Assembly: GCF_963422355.1 (NCBI RefSeq) | Contig: NC_085088.1 | Location: forward strand, 6,099,914-6,163,913 | DNA length: 64,000 nucleotides | Direction: 5' to 3' | Origin: Corticium candelabrum | Taxonomy: Eukaryota > Porifera > Homoscleromorpha > Homosclerophorida > Plakinidae | In this document: piece after piece, positions 55,991 to 64,000 of the stretch | Numbering within the stretch: position 1 is the stretch's first letter | How the letters are laid out: the number at the start of each line of letters is the position of its first letter | The notes under the pieces: generated by a model | Database searches by the model: none | Told to the model about the DNA's origin: nothing | The model's input: the letters and a program-made list of their open reading frames with translations, nothing else | Program-made: the position numbers and the translations under genes

Positions 55991-57090
55991 CGTGTCTTCT
56001 TTTGGCAACGATCATTTGGAAGTTTTATTAAACTTACTCGGTCAACCTCACCAAGTTAGTGTTGACGGTGTTAAGGAAATTGTTAGGCCACTTGTAGATT
56101 CTGCGGATACCAGAGTGGAATGGGTACATGCAAAATCTGTCATCAGAGCAGACACACGATTTCATCAGTGCAAAGCTAGTGCCGAGCTAATAGCCACACT
56201 TCATCGACATTATTCATGGGACCTACCAAACCTTCTCAGTGTTGCTGATTGGGGTTTAGCTATACCATTGTCAACTGCAGATAGCGAACGCGATTTTAGC
56301 AAGCTCAAAATTATAAAGAATGCTCGTCGAAACCGTCTACAGTATGCTACTCTCAATCGATTGATGCAGATATCTGTTGATGGTCCTCCAGCAGCAGAAT
56401 TTCCGTTTCAGACTGCTCTGTGGAAGTGGCACGGGAAAAAGACAAGGCGGGTACCCTCTAAAAGCTACACACCGGTGTCTGTACCAGCAGCGTCTCAACA
56501 TTCTGTAACAAAGTCGTGTTCTAGCAGTTCAATGCTTGTTCCAATTTCGGCTACCACTGGTTCACCTGCTCCAAGTCCCCTTGGGGAAATACTCACTGAC
56601 CCCCTACCACCTGGCAGTACCAGTTCTGCCGTGCCTACTGTCTCATCATTGGTTCCTACTTCATCACCTGTGACACTTGCAAAGCAGAAAACAATCAAAA
56701 CATTCTTTTCCAGCGTAGCGTCTTCAGAGCAATCACCATCACCGTTGTTACTGAAGGAAAATAAACAACACCGCACACTTCCAACTAGCATTACAGTATC
56801 AGCTGCTGTTCCTGCTGCATCTGTTCCTTGCAGTACAATCCCTTCGGATGTAACTGATGAACAATTTGGACGGCAAGTGGTTTTGCTTCCACGCCATCAA
56901 TGTCAGAGTCGTATAGACGGTAGAAATGGTTCAAACGCGTGCACAATAATTTGTGCCTTGTTTTGCAAGGAACTCATTTCAACCGAATCAGCATTGTGTG
57001 GCAATTGCTCTCACCTTCAGTCAATGATGTGCAACTGCATGATGGAAGGAAACAAGATGTACGATCGATTAGGACTAACAGGTATGTACT
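55991..57090 (+). CDS. hAT transposase (KIAA1586/ZNF862-like), C-terminal part with an extra Cys-containing domain
   Basis: After the second CGTGTCT the frame continues (SSFGNDHLEVLLNLLG), so removal of the insert and one duplication keeps the reading frame of 51201-52817. The hAT dimerisation block is complete (LAIPLSTADSERDFSKLK, with the catalytic glutamate). A Ser/Thr/Pro linker of about 130 residues follows, then a conserved-looking module beginning VVLLPRHQCQSRIDGRNGSN with a following ACTIICALF. It is truncated by the LTR at 57091; the last residues (LFWKLPEH) are LTR-encoded. The extra module resembles an uncharacterised domain attached to similar invertebrate transposases; the cysteine after GSNA could be catalytic, but I cannot prove it. 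Confidence 0.75.
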
Positions 57091-57329
57091 TGTTCTGGAA
57101 ACTTCCGGAACATTGACACGTAGTAGCTATAACCAGTTAGTTCCGGTACTGGGTAGTTACCTTAGCTCTCTAGATGTTTCTAGAACGTCTAACTAACAGG
57201 TATATAAACGGTGCTACATAGAGTAAGAGACAGAGTGCGAGTTGAGTTGATACGACGTTTGTAGTTCTTAGTGTGCTTTGTATTAGAGTATACATATTTC
57301 GAAATTCCTATTGTCTCAAGAACACAACA
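57091..57329 (+). repeat. 5' LTR, 239 bp
   Basis: Starts TGTTCTGGAAACTTCC and ends AAGAACACAACA. A TATATAAA box lies inside at 57201. I compared it by eye with 61564-61802 and saw no difference. Confidence 0.92.
57201..57208 (+). promoter_or_regulatory. LTR promoter TATA box (TATATAAA)
   Basis: Position within the LTR (base 111 of 239) fits a U3/R border; the same motif lies in the 3' LTR near 61674. Confidence 0.6.
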
Positions 57330-57355
57330 GGATTTTGCTGGCGACGAGGAAAACA

Positions 57356-60300
57356 ATGTCTGCAGAGATACAGCAACTCGTTTCAGTTCTTCAGGAACAA
57401 ATCCGCTTGACGCAACAGCAGCACAAGGAGGAAATGGAACAACAACGAGAGATACACATGCGGCAGATTGACATTCTGGAACGTCAACTCAAAAAAAGCC
57501 ACTCCACTGTACATCGTCCTGATCAGAAGTTTCAACCGTTTGACTCAACGTCCGAACTATGGAGAGACTATTGGTCAAGGTTTCAGACTTTCACTGAGGC
57601 AAACTCTTTACCAGAGGAAAAGCTAGCATTGGTCTTTCTAACCAATCAATCCAGTGACGTCTTCAAACTAATTGACAATTATGCATCACAACTGACTCCA
57701 CCTACGTCAGCCAATAAACTGTCTATGAACCAAATACAGGAGTTCATGTCCCAACATTTTGATCCCAAACGATTTGTGGTGAGAGAACGTTTTCGCTTCT
57801 GGAGCGAGATCAAACGAAAACCAGGAGAAACCCCTCACGAACTCGCTGCCAGAGTACGTCAGATGGCTACAACTTGCGATTTCCCATCAATAAAAGACCC
57901 CCTAGATGAAGCTATGCGCAGTTGTTTCTTGTGTGCAATTAACAATGAAGCTGTGCTAAAAGCTGCCTTCAAAACTAAGGAGGAGGATCTCACGTTTCAG
58001 AATGTGGTTCAGATCGCAACGGAAGTAGAGGAAGCAGCCAAGACCGCGAAAGCTCAAGTGTATGCCAAACCGGATAACGTTCCTGTTCACAAAATCACCA
58101 GCAAATCTCGACTATCGACGCCTAAGCCACACTCAAAACAGGCGCTTTCCACTTCAACAGACCACAAGCCATGTGCTAGTTGTGGAAAGAAGGATCACCC
58201 TAGAGACAAGTGTCGTCACAGGGATGCAGAGTGCCATTTCTGCAAAAAGAAGGGACACATCGAAGCTGCCTGTCGAAGCAAACAGACCAAGAAAGTAAGA
58301 TGCATCACTTCAGTCAATACGGTACGCAGCCAGGATATTCCTCAGTTGCAAATACAAATCTCTCAGAACGGAAAGCAACACTCATACCTGGTAGACACCG
58401 GTGCCAGAATGAACTTTATATCTTTGGCACGATGGAAAGCGATTGGTAAGCCACCAATCCAACCGACTACAGAAGAATATCGTTCAGCATCAGGACACAA
58501 CATACCAATTCTGGGAACTACATGCGTAGAATCTTCTCTACTGACAGGGGAAGACAAGGAGGTTCTCAAAAAACAACTGGAATTTACAGTTACGAAATTG
58601 AACCTCAATCTCATTGGACTGCAAACATTATTGGATTGCGATATCAGCATACTAGACAGCCTCATTTGCGAGACCGCACAGAACACATCTGTGTGTACAG
58701 TCTCAGATCACACATCTCTCCAAAAAGCATGTCAGCAACTCACACAAGAGTTTCCTGATCTTTGGAAAAACGAGCTTGGATGCCTCAAAGACTTTCAGTT
58801 GGAGGTGAAATTCAAGTCAGACGCCAAACCAGTTTTCTGCAAACCGCGCACAGTGCCATTTGCACTACTGGACGACCTGTCTCTAGCCTACAACAAGGGT
58901 ATTGACAGGGGCTTATGGAAACGTGTGCAGTTTAATGATTACGGAACACCAGTCGTTCCAGTAAGGAAGTCACCATCAGCTAGTCACCCGCAAGGAAGCA
59001 TCAGAGTGTGTGGAGATTACTCTGTAACAGTAAATCCGCAGCTGGAGACACATCGGCACCCGCTGCCGCTTCCTGAAGATCTCATGCACAGATTGGGCGG
59101 TGGTTACTATTTCTCAAAGATTGACTTAGCCGATGCCTACAACCAAATTCCACTTGGTCCAGAAAGTCAAAAACGACTTGCTCTCAGCACGCACAAAGGA
59201 GTGCTCTTGCAAAAACGCCTACCCTACGGTATCAGTTCTGCACCAGGATATTTTCAGGAGATCATGGAACAGCTCACCAGTGATCTCTCAGGAGTAGCAG
59301 TATATCTGGACGACATACTCGTCAGCGGGAGAAATGCAGAAGATCACTTGCACAATCTCCGAGGGCTACTCAAAAGACTCAATGACAAGGGACTCAGATG
59401 CAGACTTGAAAAATGTGCTTTTGCTCAGTCGCGAATCACATACTTAGGCCATACGCTTTCGCTACAAGGCCTTGCCAAGGGACCAAAGGTGGACGCGGTA
59501 ATGCAGATGCCGCCACCAAAAGACGTTGCCACACTAAAGTCATTTCTCGGATCGATTCAATTCTACCGCAAGTTTCTGCCTAATCTAGCGACGGCAGCAG
59601 AACCTTTGACACGACTCACTAGGAAGGACGTTCGATGGAAATGGACTACTACAGAACAAACAGCATTCAATGACCTGAAGGCAATGCTGAACACGGACAC
59701 GGTTCTGGCTCATTTCAACCCATCCTGTCCTATCGGTATTTCTTGTGACGCGTCAGATGTTGGAATTGGTGCTGTGTTGTTTCATCGATATCCAGATGGG
59801 AGCGAGCGACCAATCGCCAACGCGTCCAAAACTCTTTCCTCAGCACAGAAGAAGTACTCACAAATTCAGAAAGAAGCTTTGTCCATCATTTTCGCTCTAC
59901 ACAAGTTTCATCAATTTCTTTATGGAAGACACTTCATTCTCGTGACAGACCACAGACCTCTTCTTGCTATGTTTGGTCCTCACAAAGCAACACCAGTCAT
60001 TGCTGCCAATCGATTAGCAAGATGGGCTCTTATGCTCAGTCAATACGACTACACAATCGAGTATCGTGAAACGTCAAAGCATGGCAATGCGGATGCCCTG
60101 AGTCGCCTACCGGCAGAATCCGACCCCAACTTTGACAGAAAGGAAAGCGATAGTGACATCGACACGGTATGTCTCATCAACACTATCAGCACTCAGATCA
60201 ATTCCGGCGACCAGAACAAACTTCGAAAGGAGACCGCCAAGGATCCAGTCATAACCGAAGTTTTGAGATACGTTAGAGAAGGGTGGCCAAAACAAGTTTC

Positions 60301-61516
60301 AGACTTACTCAAGGATTTCAAGACAAAGGAAAACTCACTGACCACTATCAACGGATGCCTAATGTATGGAAATCGCGTAGTGATACCGCGAAGTCTACAA
60401 CCGGAAATGCTAAAAATCCTACACGAAGGACATTTTGGTATGCAACGAATGAAGCAACTTGCTCGGACAGCAGTCTATTGGCCAAGAATCGATGCCGATA
60501 TTCAAGACACTTGCCATCGGTGCACAGCTTGTGCCGAACACCAGAACAAGCCTGCAAAAGCAGCAAATCACCCGTGGATGTTACCGGAAAAGCCGTGGAG
60601 TAGAGTACACGTTGATCATGCCATTGATTTTATGGGACACAATTGGCTTGTCGTTGTGGATTCATATTCCAAGTACCCGTGTATTCACCCCACCAGCTCA
60701 ACTTCTACCAAGTCAACAACACGATTACTTGAGGAAGATTTCGCACATTTTGGATATCCTCATGCTCTTGTGTCTGACAATGCTACTAGCTTCACGTCAC
60801 AAGAATTCAAGACTTGGTGCCAAGAGAGAGGGATTGTTCATTTGACTGGCGCACCATATCACCCAGCCACCAACGGTGCCGCTGAGAGGCTAGTACAAAC
60901 GTTCAAAAATTCCCTCAAGAAGTCCAGTAAACCACCCAGGGAAGCTCTCCAGGAGTTCCTTATGCAATACCGGCGATCACCATTACCCAGTGGCTACTCT
61001 CCCAGTGAGCTGCTCAACAACAGGTTGATCAGAGCCAAAATCGACACATTGGTGCCATCACCTGCTCATGAGGCACAAGGTCGTCAGGCTAGGGAAGCCA
61101 CGAAGTCACAGGTGAAGGAGTTCCAGAACGCTGTTCACAAGGTTAACAATAATTACTATCAAGTGGGTAGACCGTGCTACGCTCTCTACTGTGGACCACG
61201 TCGCACCAGCGATCCAAGATGGGTTCCAGCTACAGTAATTCGAGTGCACGGCTCACGAAGCGTGAACGTGAAAGTACACCCACGAGGGCCAATCTGGCGG
61301 CGGCACATCGAACAGCTGAGACCACGCTATGGTGTAGAAGAAGACACAGATCCAGGTACAGACCCAGGGGATCTTATACACGTGCCTTCACCAACCCTTC
61401 AACCAGATGTTGAAACCAACAGCCAGGAATGTCAACCAAGCGCACCTCAATATGGACCGGGCAACCCTCGACGATCTACAAGGATTCGTAAACCAAAGAA
61501 GGTTTGGAATTGCTGA
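57356..61516 (+). CDS. Ty3/gypsy gag-pol polyprotein, 1386 residues, intact
   Basis: I chose ATG 57356 (MSAEIQQLVSVLQEQIRL) because it is the first methionine after the primer-binding site; the frame is open further upstream but without an ATG. A coiled coil spans about residues 1-50, with gag to about 250. Two zinc knuckles follow: CASCGKKDHPRDKC (273-286) and CHFCKKKGHIEAAC (293-306). The protease has D347-T-G-A, and RT has YLDD at 650-653. RNase H begins near D798 (SCDASDVGIG). The integrase has an HHCC module (HEGHFGMQRM...CHRCTACAEH) and a DD35E core D1087, D1141, E1177. The tail ends RRSTRIRKPKKVWNC. There is no stop, shift or missing catalytic residue. The single-frame gag-pol, two knuckles and sequence style fit the K02A2.6/Mag-like side of Metaviridae; that placement is by recollection. 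Confidence 0.95.
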   Translation: MSAEIQQLVSVLQEQIRLTQQQHKEEMEQQREIHMRQIDILERQLKKSHSTVHRPDQKFQPFDSTSELWRDYWSRFQTFTEANSLPEEKLALVFLTNQSSDVFKLIDNYASQLTPPTSANKLSMNQIQEFMSQHFDPKRFVVRERFRFWSEIKRKPGETPHELAARVRQMATTCDFPSIKDPLDEAMRSCFLCAINNEAVLKAAFKTKEEDLTFQNVVQIATEVEEAAKTAKAQVYAKPDNVPVHKITSKSRLSTPKPHSKQALSTSTDHKPCASCGKKDHPRDKCRHRDAECHFCKKKGHIEAACRSKQTKKVRCITSVNTVRSQDIPQLQIQISQNGKQHSYLVDTGARMNFISLARWKAIGKPPIQPTTEEYRSASGHNIPILGTTCVESSLLTGEDKEVLKKQLEFTVTKLNLNLIGLQTLLDCDISILDSLICETAQNTSVCTVSDHTSLQKACQQLTQEFPDLWKNELGCLKDFQLEVKFKSDAKPVFCKPRTVPFALLDDLSLAYNKGIDRGLWKRVQFNDYGTPVVPVRKSPSASHPQGSIRVCGDYSVTVNPQLETHRHPLPLPEDLMHRLGGGYYFSKIDLADAYNQIPLGPESQKRLALSTHKGVLLQKRLPYGISSAPGYFQEIMEQLTSDLSGVAVYLDDILVSGRNAEDHLHNLRGLLKRLNDKGLRCRLEKCAFAQSRITYLGHTLSLQGLAKGPKVDAVMQMPPPKDVATLKSFLGSIQFYRKFLPNLATAAEPLTRLTRKDVRWKWTTTEQTAFNDLKAMLNTDTVLAHFNPSCPIGISCDASDVGIGAVLFHRYPDGSERPIANASKTLSSAQKKYSQIQKEALSIIFALHKFHQFLYGRHFILVTDHRPLLAMFGPHKATPVIAANRLARWALMLSQYDYTIEYRETSKHGNADALSRLPAESDPNFDRKESDSDIDTVCLINTISTQINSGDQNKLRKETAKDPVITEVLRYVREGWPKQVSDLLKDFKTKENSLTTINGCLMYGNRVVIPRSLQPEMLKILHEGHFGMQRMKQLARTAVYWPRIDADIQDTCHRCTACAEHQNKPAKAANHPWMLPEKPWSRVHVDHAIDFMGHNWLVVVDSYSKYPCIHPTSSTSTKSTTRLLEEDFAHFGYPHALVSDNATSFTSQEFKTWCQERGIVHLTGAPYHPATNGAAERLVQTFKNSLKKSSKPPREALQEFLMQYRRSPLPSGYSPSELLNNRLIRAKIDTLVPSPAHEAQGRQAREATKSQVKEFQNAVHKVNNNYYQVGRPCYALYCGPRRTSDPRWVPATVIRVHGSRSVNVKVHPRGPIWRRHIEQLRPRYGVEEDTDPGTDPGDLIHVPSPTLQPDVETNSQECQPSAPQYGPGNPRRSTRIRKPKKVWNC

Positions 61517-61551
61517 CGTCTTGTCCACCTTCATAAGATCGAGTTCAAGAC

Positions 61552-61801
61552 TAAAGGGGGAGGTGTTCTGGAAACTTCCGGAACATTGACACGTAGTAGC
61601 TATAACCAGTTAGTTCCGGTACTGGGTAGTTACCTTAGCTCTCTAGATGTTTCTAGAACGTCTAACTAACAGGTATATAAACGGTGCTACATAGAGTAAG
61701 AGACAGAGTGCGAGTTGAGTTGATACGACGTTTGTAGTTCTTAGTGTGCTTTGTATTAGAGTATACATATTTCGAAATTCCTATTGTCTCAAGAACACAA
61801 C

Positions 61802-61802
<1 letters not shown>
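61552..61802 (+). repeat. Polypurine tract and 3' LTR, 239 bp
   Basis: AAAGGGGGAGG precedes TGTTCTGG at 61564; the LTR ends AACACAACA at 61802 and merges into (AC)n. Confidence 0.92.
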
Positions 61803-61880
<78 letters not shown>

Positions 61881-61893
61881 GCACACGCACACA
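61803..61893. repeat. (AC)n microsatellite
   Basis: About 37 AC units, then irregular GACGCACACGCAC. Directly abuts the 3' LTR. Confidence 0.95.
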
Positions 61894-62217
61894 GAGCCGT
61901 AGCCTGGCTTCAAAAGTCTTTGGCATCTTTGAATCTTTGGCATCGCCGCATTTCAACAAGTCTCCAGAAAGAAAATGTACGCATTATTAAGAACAAAGTA
62001 AATACAATAATTAGCAAGAAGCAAAAGGAACCGAATGCTATTTCTAGATTAGGTTTTAGTTCTAGATGTTTTGGTCTAGATTTCAGTTAGATTGTTAAGA
62101 GTAGCAAAGTTCTTGAACTGTGTTCAAGAACAATACTATTGTAATGGACAGTTTACTATAGACATTGTAAGGTAGCACTTTTAAATTCACGCGTTGTACT
62201 ATGATTAGAAAATATTG

Positions 62218-62306
<89 letters not shown>

Positions 62307-62794
62307 GATTACTGCTTAGAATTTATACTGCCTTTTGTAGTTTGCGTAGTCTCGCTTGATTATTTCTTTAACTGATTGATCGTTTTCAAAAGATTGTACG
62401 TCTCACTTTGCTCACAGATAAGTCTAGGATACATGTTGCACAGTTAGGGTGACATGAACCGAATTCCGAGGCTAACGCGAGAGGTTCTGCAAGAGTCCTT
62501 GGAAAGTGACGTTCCGATCGCCTAGTTCTCCTTCGAAGGTTTTCTGTTAGAGTGCATAGGGTGCGAGGAACAAATCTAGGGTGTAATTCGGTTTGTTGGT
62601 AAGCTTCATATCTCTCAGCGACTACTTTCTGAAACCAGGACCAACGAGAAGCGATACGTACTGACGTTCAGTCGACGTCGATTTTAAGCTACAAGTTTCT
62701 GCTTGAGTAGGGTAACAGCTCAGTCTAGTATGGAAACGTCATTTCTTTCATACGATTTTTTCTAGATTATTGTAGTTGCGCAGTTGGAGTTAAA
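61894..62794. other. Non-coding, one microsatellite
   Basis: (GA)n at 62223-62304. A 23-codon frame at 62454 (MNRIPRLTREVLQ) is too short to support. Confidence 0.4.
62223..62304. repeat. (GA)n microsatellite
   Basis: About 40 uninterrupted GA units. Confidence 0.95.
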
Positions 62795-63064
62795 ATGGCG
62801 TCCAAAATACGGGTTGTCGCAACTCTGACCTACCCTATAGTCTCGCGTGGCCAGACGTTCGCGCGGGGGAGGGGCGTGTGGGAGGAGGAGCCTGTAGTAC
62901 TAGAGCGAGTGGTTCAGAAAACGGCACTTTGGAGCGATCTTGCTACGCGTAGGGATTCGGAAAGCGATTCAGAGGATTCGTCGTCGTTGGATTCTTTGTT
63001 GAGTAAAGTGCTGGAGCACGCAGGAGAGCAATCTCAGTCCGAGGACGTCGACATCGTCATCTGA
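62795..63064 (+). CDS. Possible start of a host gene, 89 codons
   Basis: ATG at 62795 has a favourable context (AAAATGG) and lies in a GC-richer, CpG-containing stretch, unlike the AT-rich flanks. The peptide opens MASKIRVVATLTYPIV and becomes acidic/serine-rich (SESDSEDSSSLDSLLSK). It stops at 63062. A one-base-shifted frame stays open to a strong donor at 63191 (TCGTG|gtaagt), which hints at an indel or another exon structure. A basic exon-like block lies at 63391-63458 before gtgagt (RRLSRRSRTRRGV). No domain is recognised. Confidence 0.35.
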   Translation: MASKIRVVATLTYPIVSRGQTFARGRGVWEEEPVVLERVVQKTALWSDLATRRDSESDSEDSSSLDSLLSKVLEHAGEQSQSEDVDIVI

Positions 63065-64000
63065 AGACGCAGCAGAAGACTTTGGATGTGTGGAACCGTC
63101 TCTGTTTGAGACAGTTCATCTACTGATGAATTGCCCTCATCTGCCGATGTTGACGAACACAGCTGCTGTGAACGGCTATCTGACATGTCGTGGTAAGTCC
63201 TAATGTGAAGAAGTTGCCGACAGCTGTACGGGACGTCTGTAGGTGTGATTGCGGTTACTAGGCTCGGAAGTGACTTATGATGCAGCTGTATTAGTTTACC
63301 ACACGCAGATGTTAACTAAATGATATCTCATTAATTAATTAACTGTACACTTTAGAGGTCATATTACAATACAAAGATGTTAGGTAACAGTAGAGAAAGT
63401 CGCAGGCTATCAAGACGAAGCAGAACGAGAAGAGGAGTCAGCAACTACTTGCGAAACAAGTGAGTTGATGTCAAGTCAGGGGACCGTTTAGTGACCTTGC
63501 TAATTGGCTACTTCCTCTATTAACAGCATTGTTGTTAGACCAAACCTTAGTAGGTAAGGCCCCCACCACTCTTGTTGCAAAAGCCGTATCAAACCGCCTG
63601 TGTAATACATACGCCGTCGTTACCCTAACTATAGAAAATTCGGGAACTTGCGGTTTCGAATTACTGTCTGCCCTATCGCGCAGAAGTTATTACAGATTTT
63701 CAAAGCGCAAAGTCAGCGCGAACAGAGAGTAGACTGTTTTTGCAGCCTGCTGCAACACAACGCCGCACCATACTCGAGTATGACAACAACGGATAAGGTA
63801 TGTATACATACCTCCAATGACGTCAACGTGCTAATCCGCCCATTCTGGAAATGGGAAAAGCGGAAGTAACTTTCAACTGCTCTCATTCTCTCAGTACATT
63901 CGCAAAAATCTAATTTTATTTTTTCTATAAAGTACACATAAGTAGATCTTTTAACTTAGTTCAATAAATAGTTTTGATTTTTGCGCTGCAGTAGCCCTTT
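63065..64000. other. Possible further exons; nothing firm
   Basis: Beyond the donor at 63192 and the basic block near 63391-63458 no motif or element end is seen. Confidence 0.25.

Larger units (their letters stand above)
50708..57090 (+). mobile_element. KIAA1586/ZNF862-like hAT element, interrupted twice
   Basis: The probable left end is CAGAGGCGGCAGTGCC at 50708, followed by three direct TGCCGGTTGG motifs at 50731, 50751 and 50782, which look like subterminal transposase sites. The transposase frame runs 51201-52817, is cut by another hAT (52818-55990), resumes at 55991, and is cut again at 57091 by an LTR retrotransposon. The right end was not found. Confidence 0.65.
57091..61802 (+). 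mobile_element. Young, intact Ty3/gypsy LTR retrotransposon (4712 bp)
   Basis: It consists of 239-bp LTRs at 57091-57329 and 61564-61802, a primer-binding site region from 57330 (GGATTTTGCTGGCGACGAGG), one gag-pol frame, and a polypurine tract at 61552-61563. The LTRs read as identical, implying recent insertion. No target duplication is seen: the left flank is GTATGTACT and the right flank is an (AC)n tract. Confidence 0.92.

Noticed and set aside
61662..62090. Frames with His/Thr or Val/Cys runs
   Set aside because: Products of the (AC)n microsatellite next to the 3' LTR.

Overview
This window looks like nuclear DNA of an invertebrate animal, most likely an early-branching marine metazoan such as a sponge. 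That placement is an inference from style: short spliceosomal introns with GT..AG borders, canonical TTAGGG tracts, many di- to tetranucleotide microsatellites, and Ty3/gypsy, hAT, Tc1/mariner and IS4-type elements packed end to end. There are no bacterial operons, no rRNA and no tRNA that I can support. Almost every long open frame belongs to a mobile element.

Layout. 1-5140: an apparently intact Ty3/gypsy gag-pol with its 3' LTR. 6495-9672: a decayed Ty3/gypsy-type element with the unusual domain order protease-integrase-reverse transcriptase (Gmr1-like), fused to a second, dead integrase (9676-10883). 11160-13606: phase-consistent exons of a possible host gene. 13710-19928: small DNA transposons (hAT-derived, Tc1/mariner with intact ends, two TACCGTA-type elements, and a 1.78 kb TAA-flanked element with an unrecognised ORF nested in one of them). 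20302-22959: fragments of a gypsy pol, a non-LTR restriction-like endonuclease and an IS4-type DDE transposase. 24969-26952: a ~282-bp tandem repeat with TTAGGG at its junctions. 28027-30832: a multi-exon kinase-like gene that is probably dead.

26958-27633 and 31422-35443 are two copies of one inverted-repeat element. The second copy carries an intact 3.3 kb hAT with a spliced transposase and a 5-bp duplication; the first copy supplies the empty site. 36124-38433 is a BED-finger hAT with one frameshift and a duplicated 5' end. 39617-42513 holds a gypsy integrase scrap and a decayed TTF-finger hAT. 43098-45660 holds a short LTR and a decayed copy of an uncharacterised repetitive protein family. 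50708-57090 is a KIAA1586/ZNF862-like hAT split by another hAT (52818-55990, 7-bp duplication). Its 3' part is cut by a very young LTR retrotransposon (57091-61802) whose two 239-bp LTRs read as identical. 62795 onward may hold the start of a host gene.

The genes do not form a pathway. The order of nesting gives the history: older host exons and decayed gypsy pieces, then DNA transposons landing in each other, then a recent LTR retrotransposon insertion. The elements that could still move, judged by open frames and ends, are 16-5140, 31867-35179 and 57091-61802.
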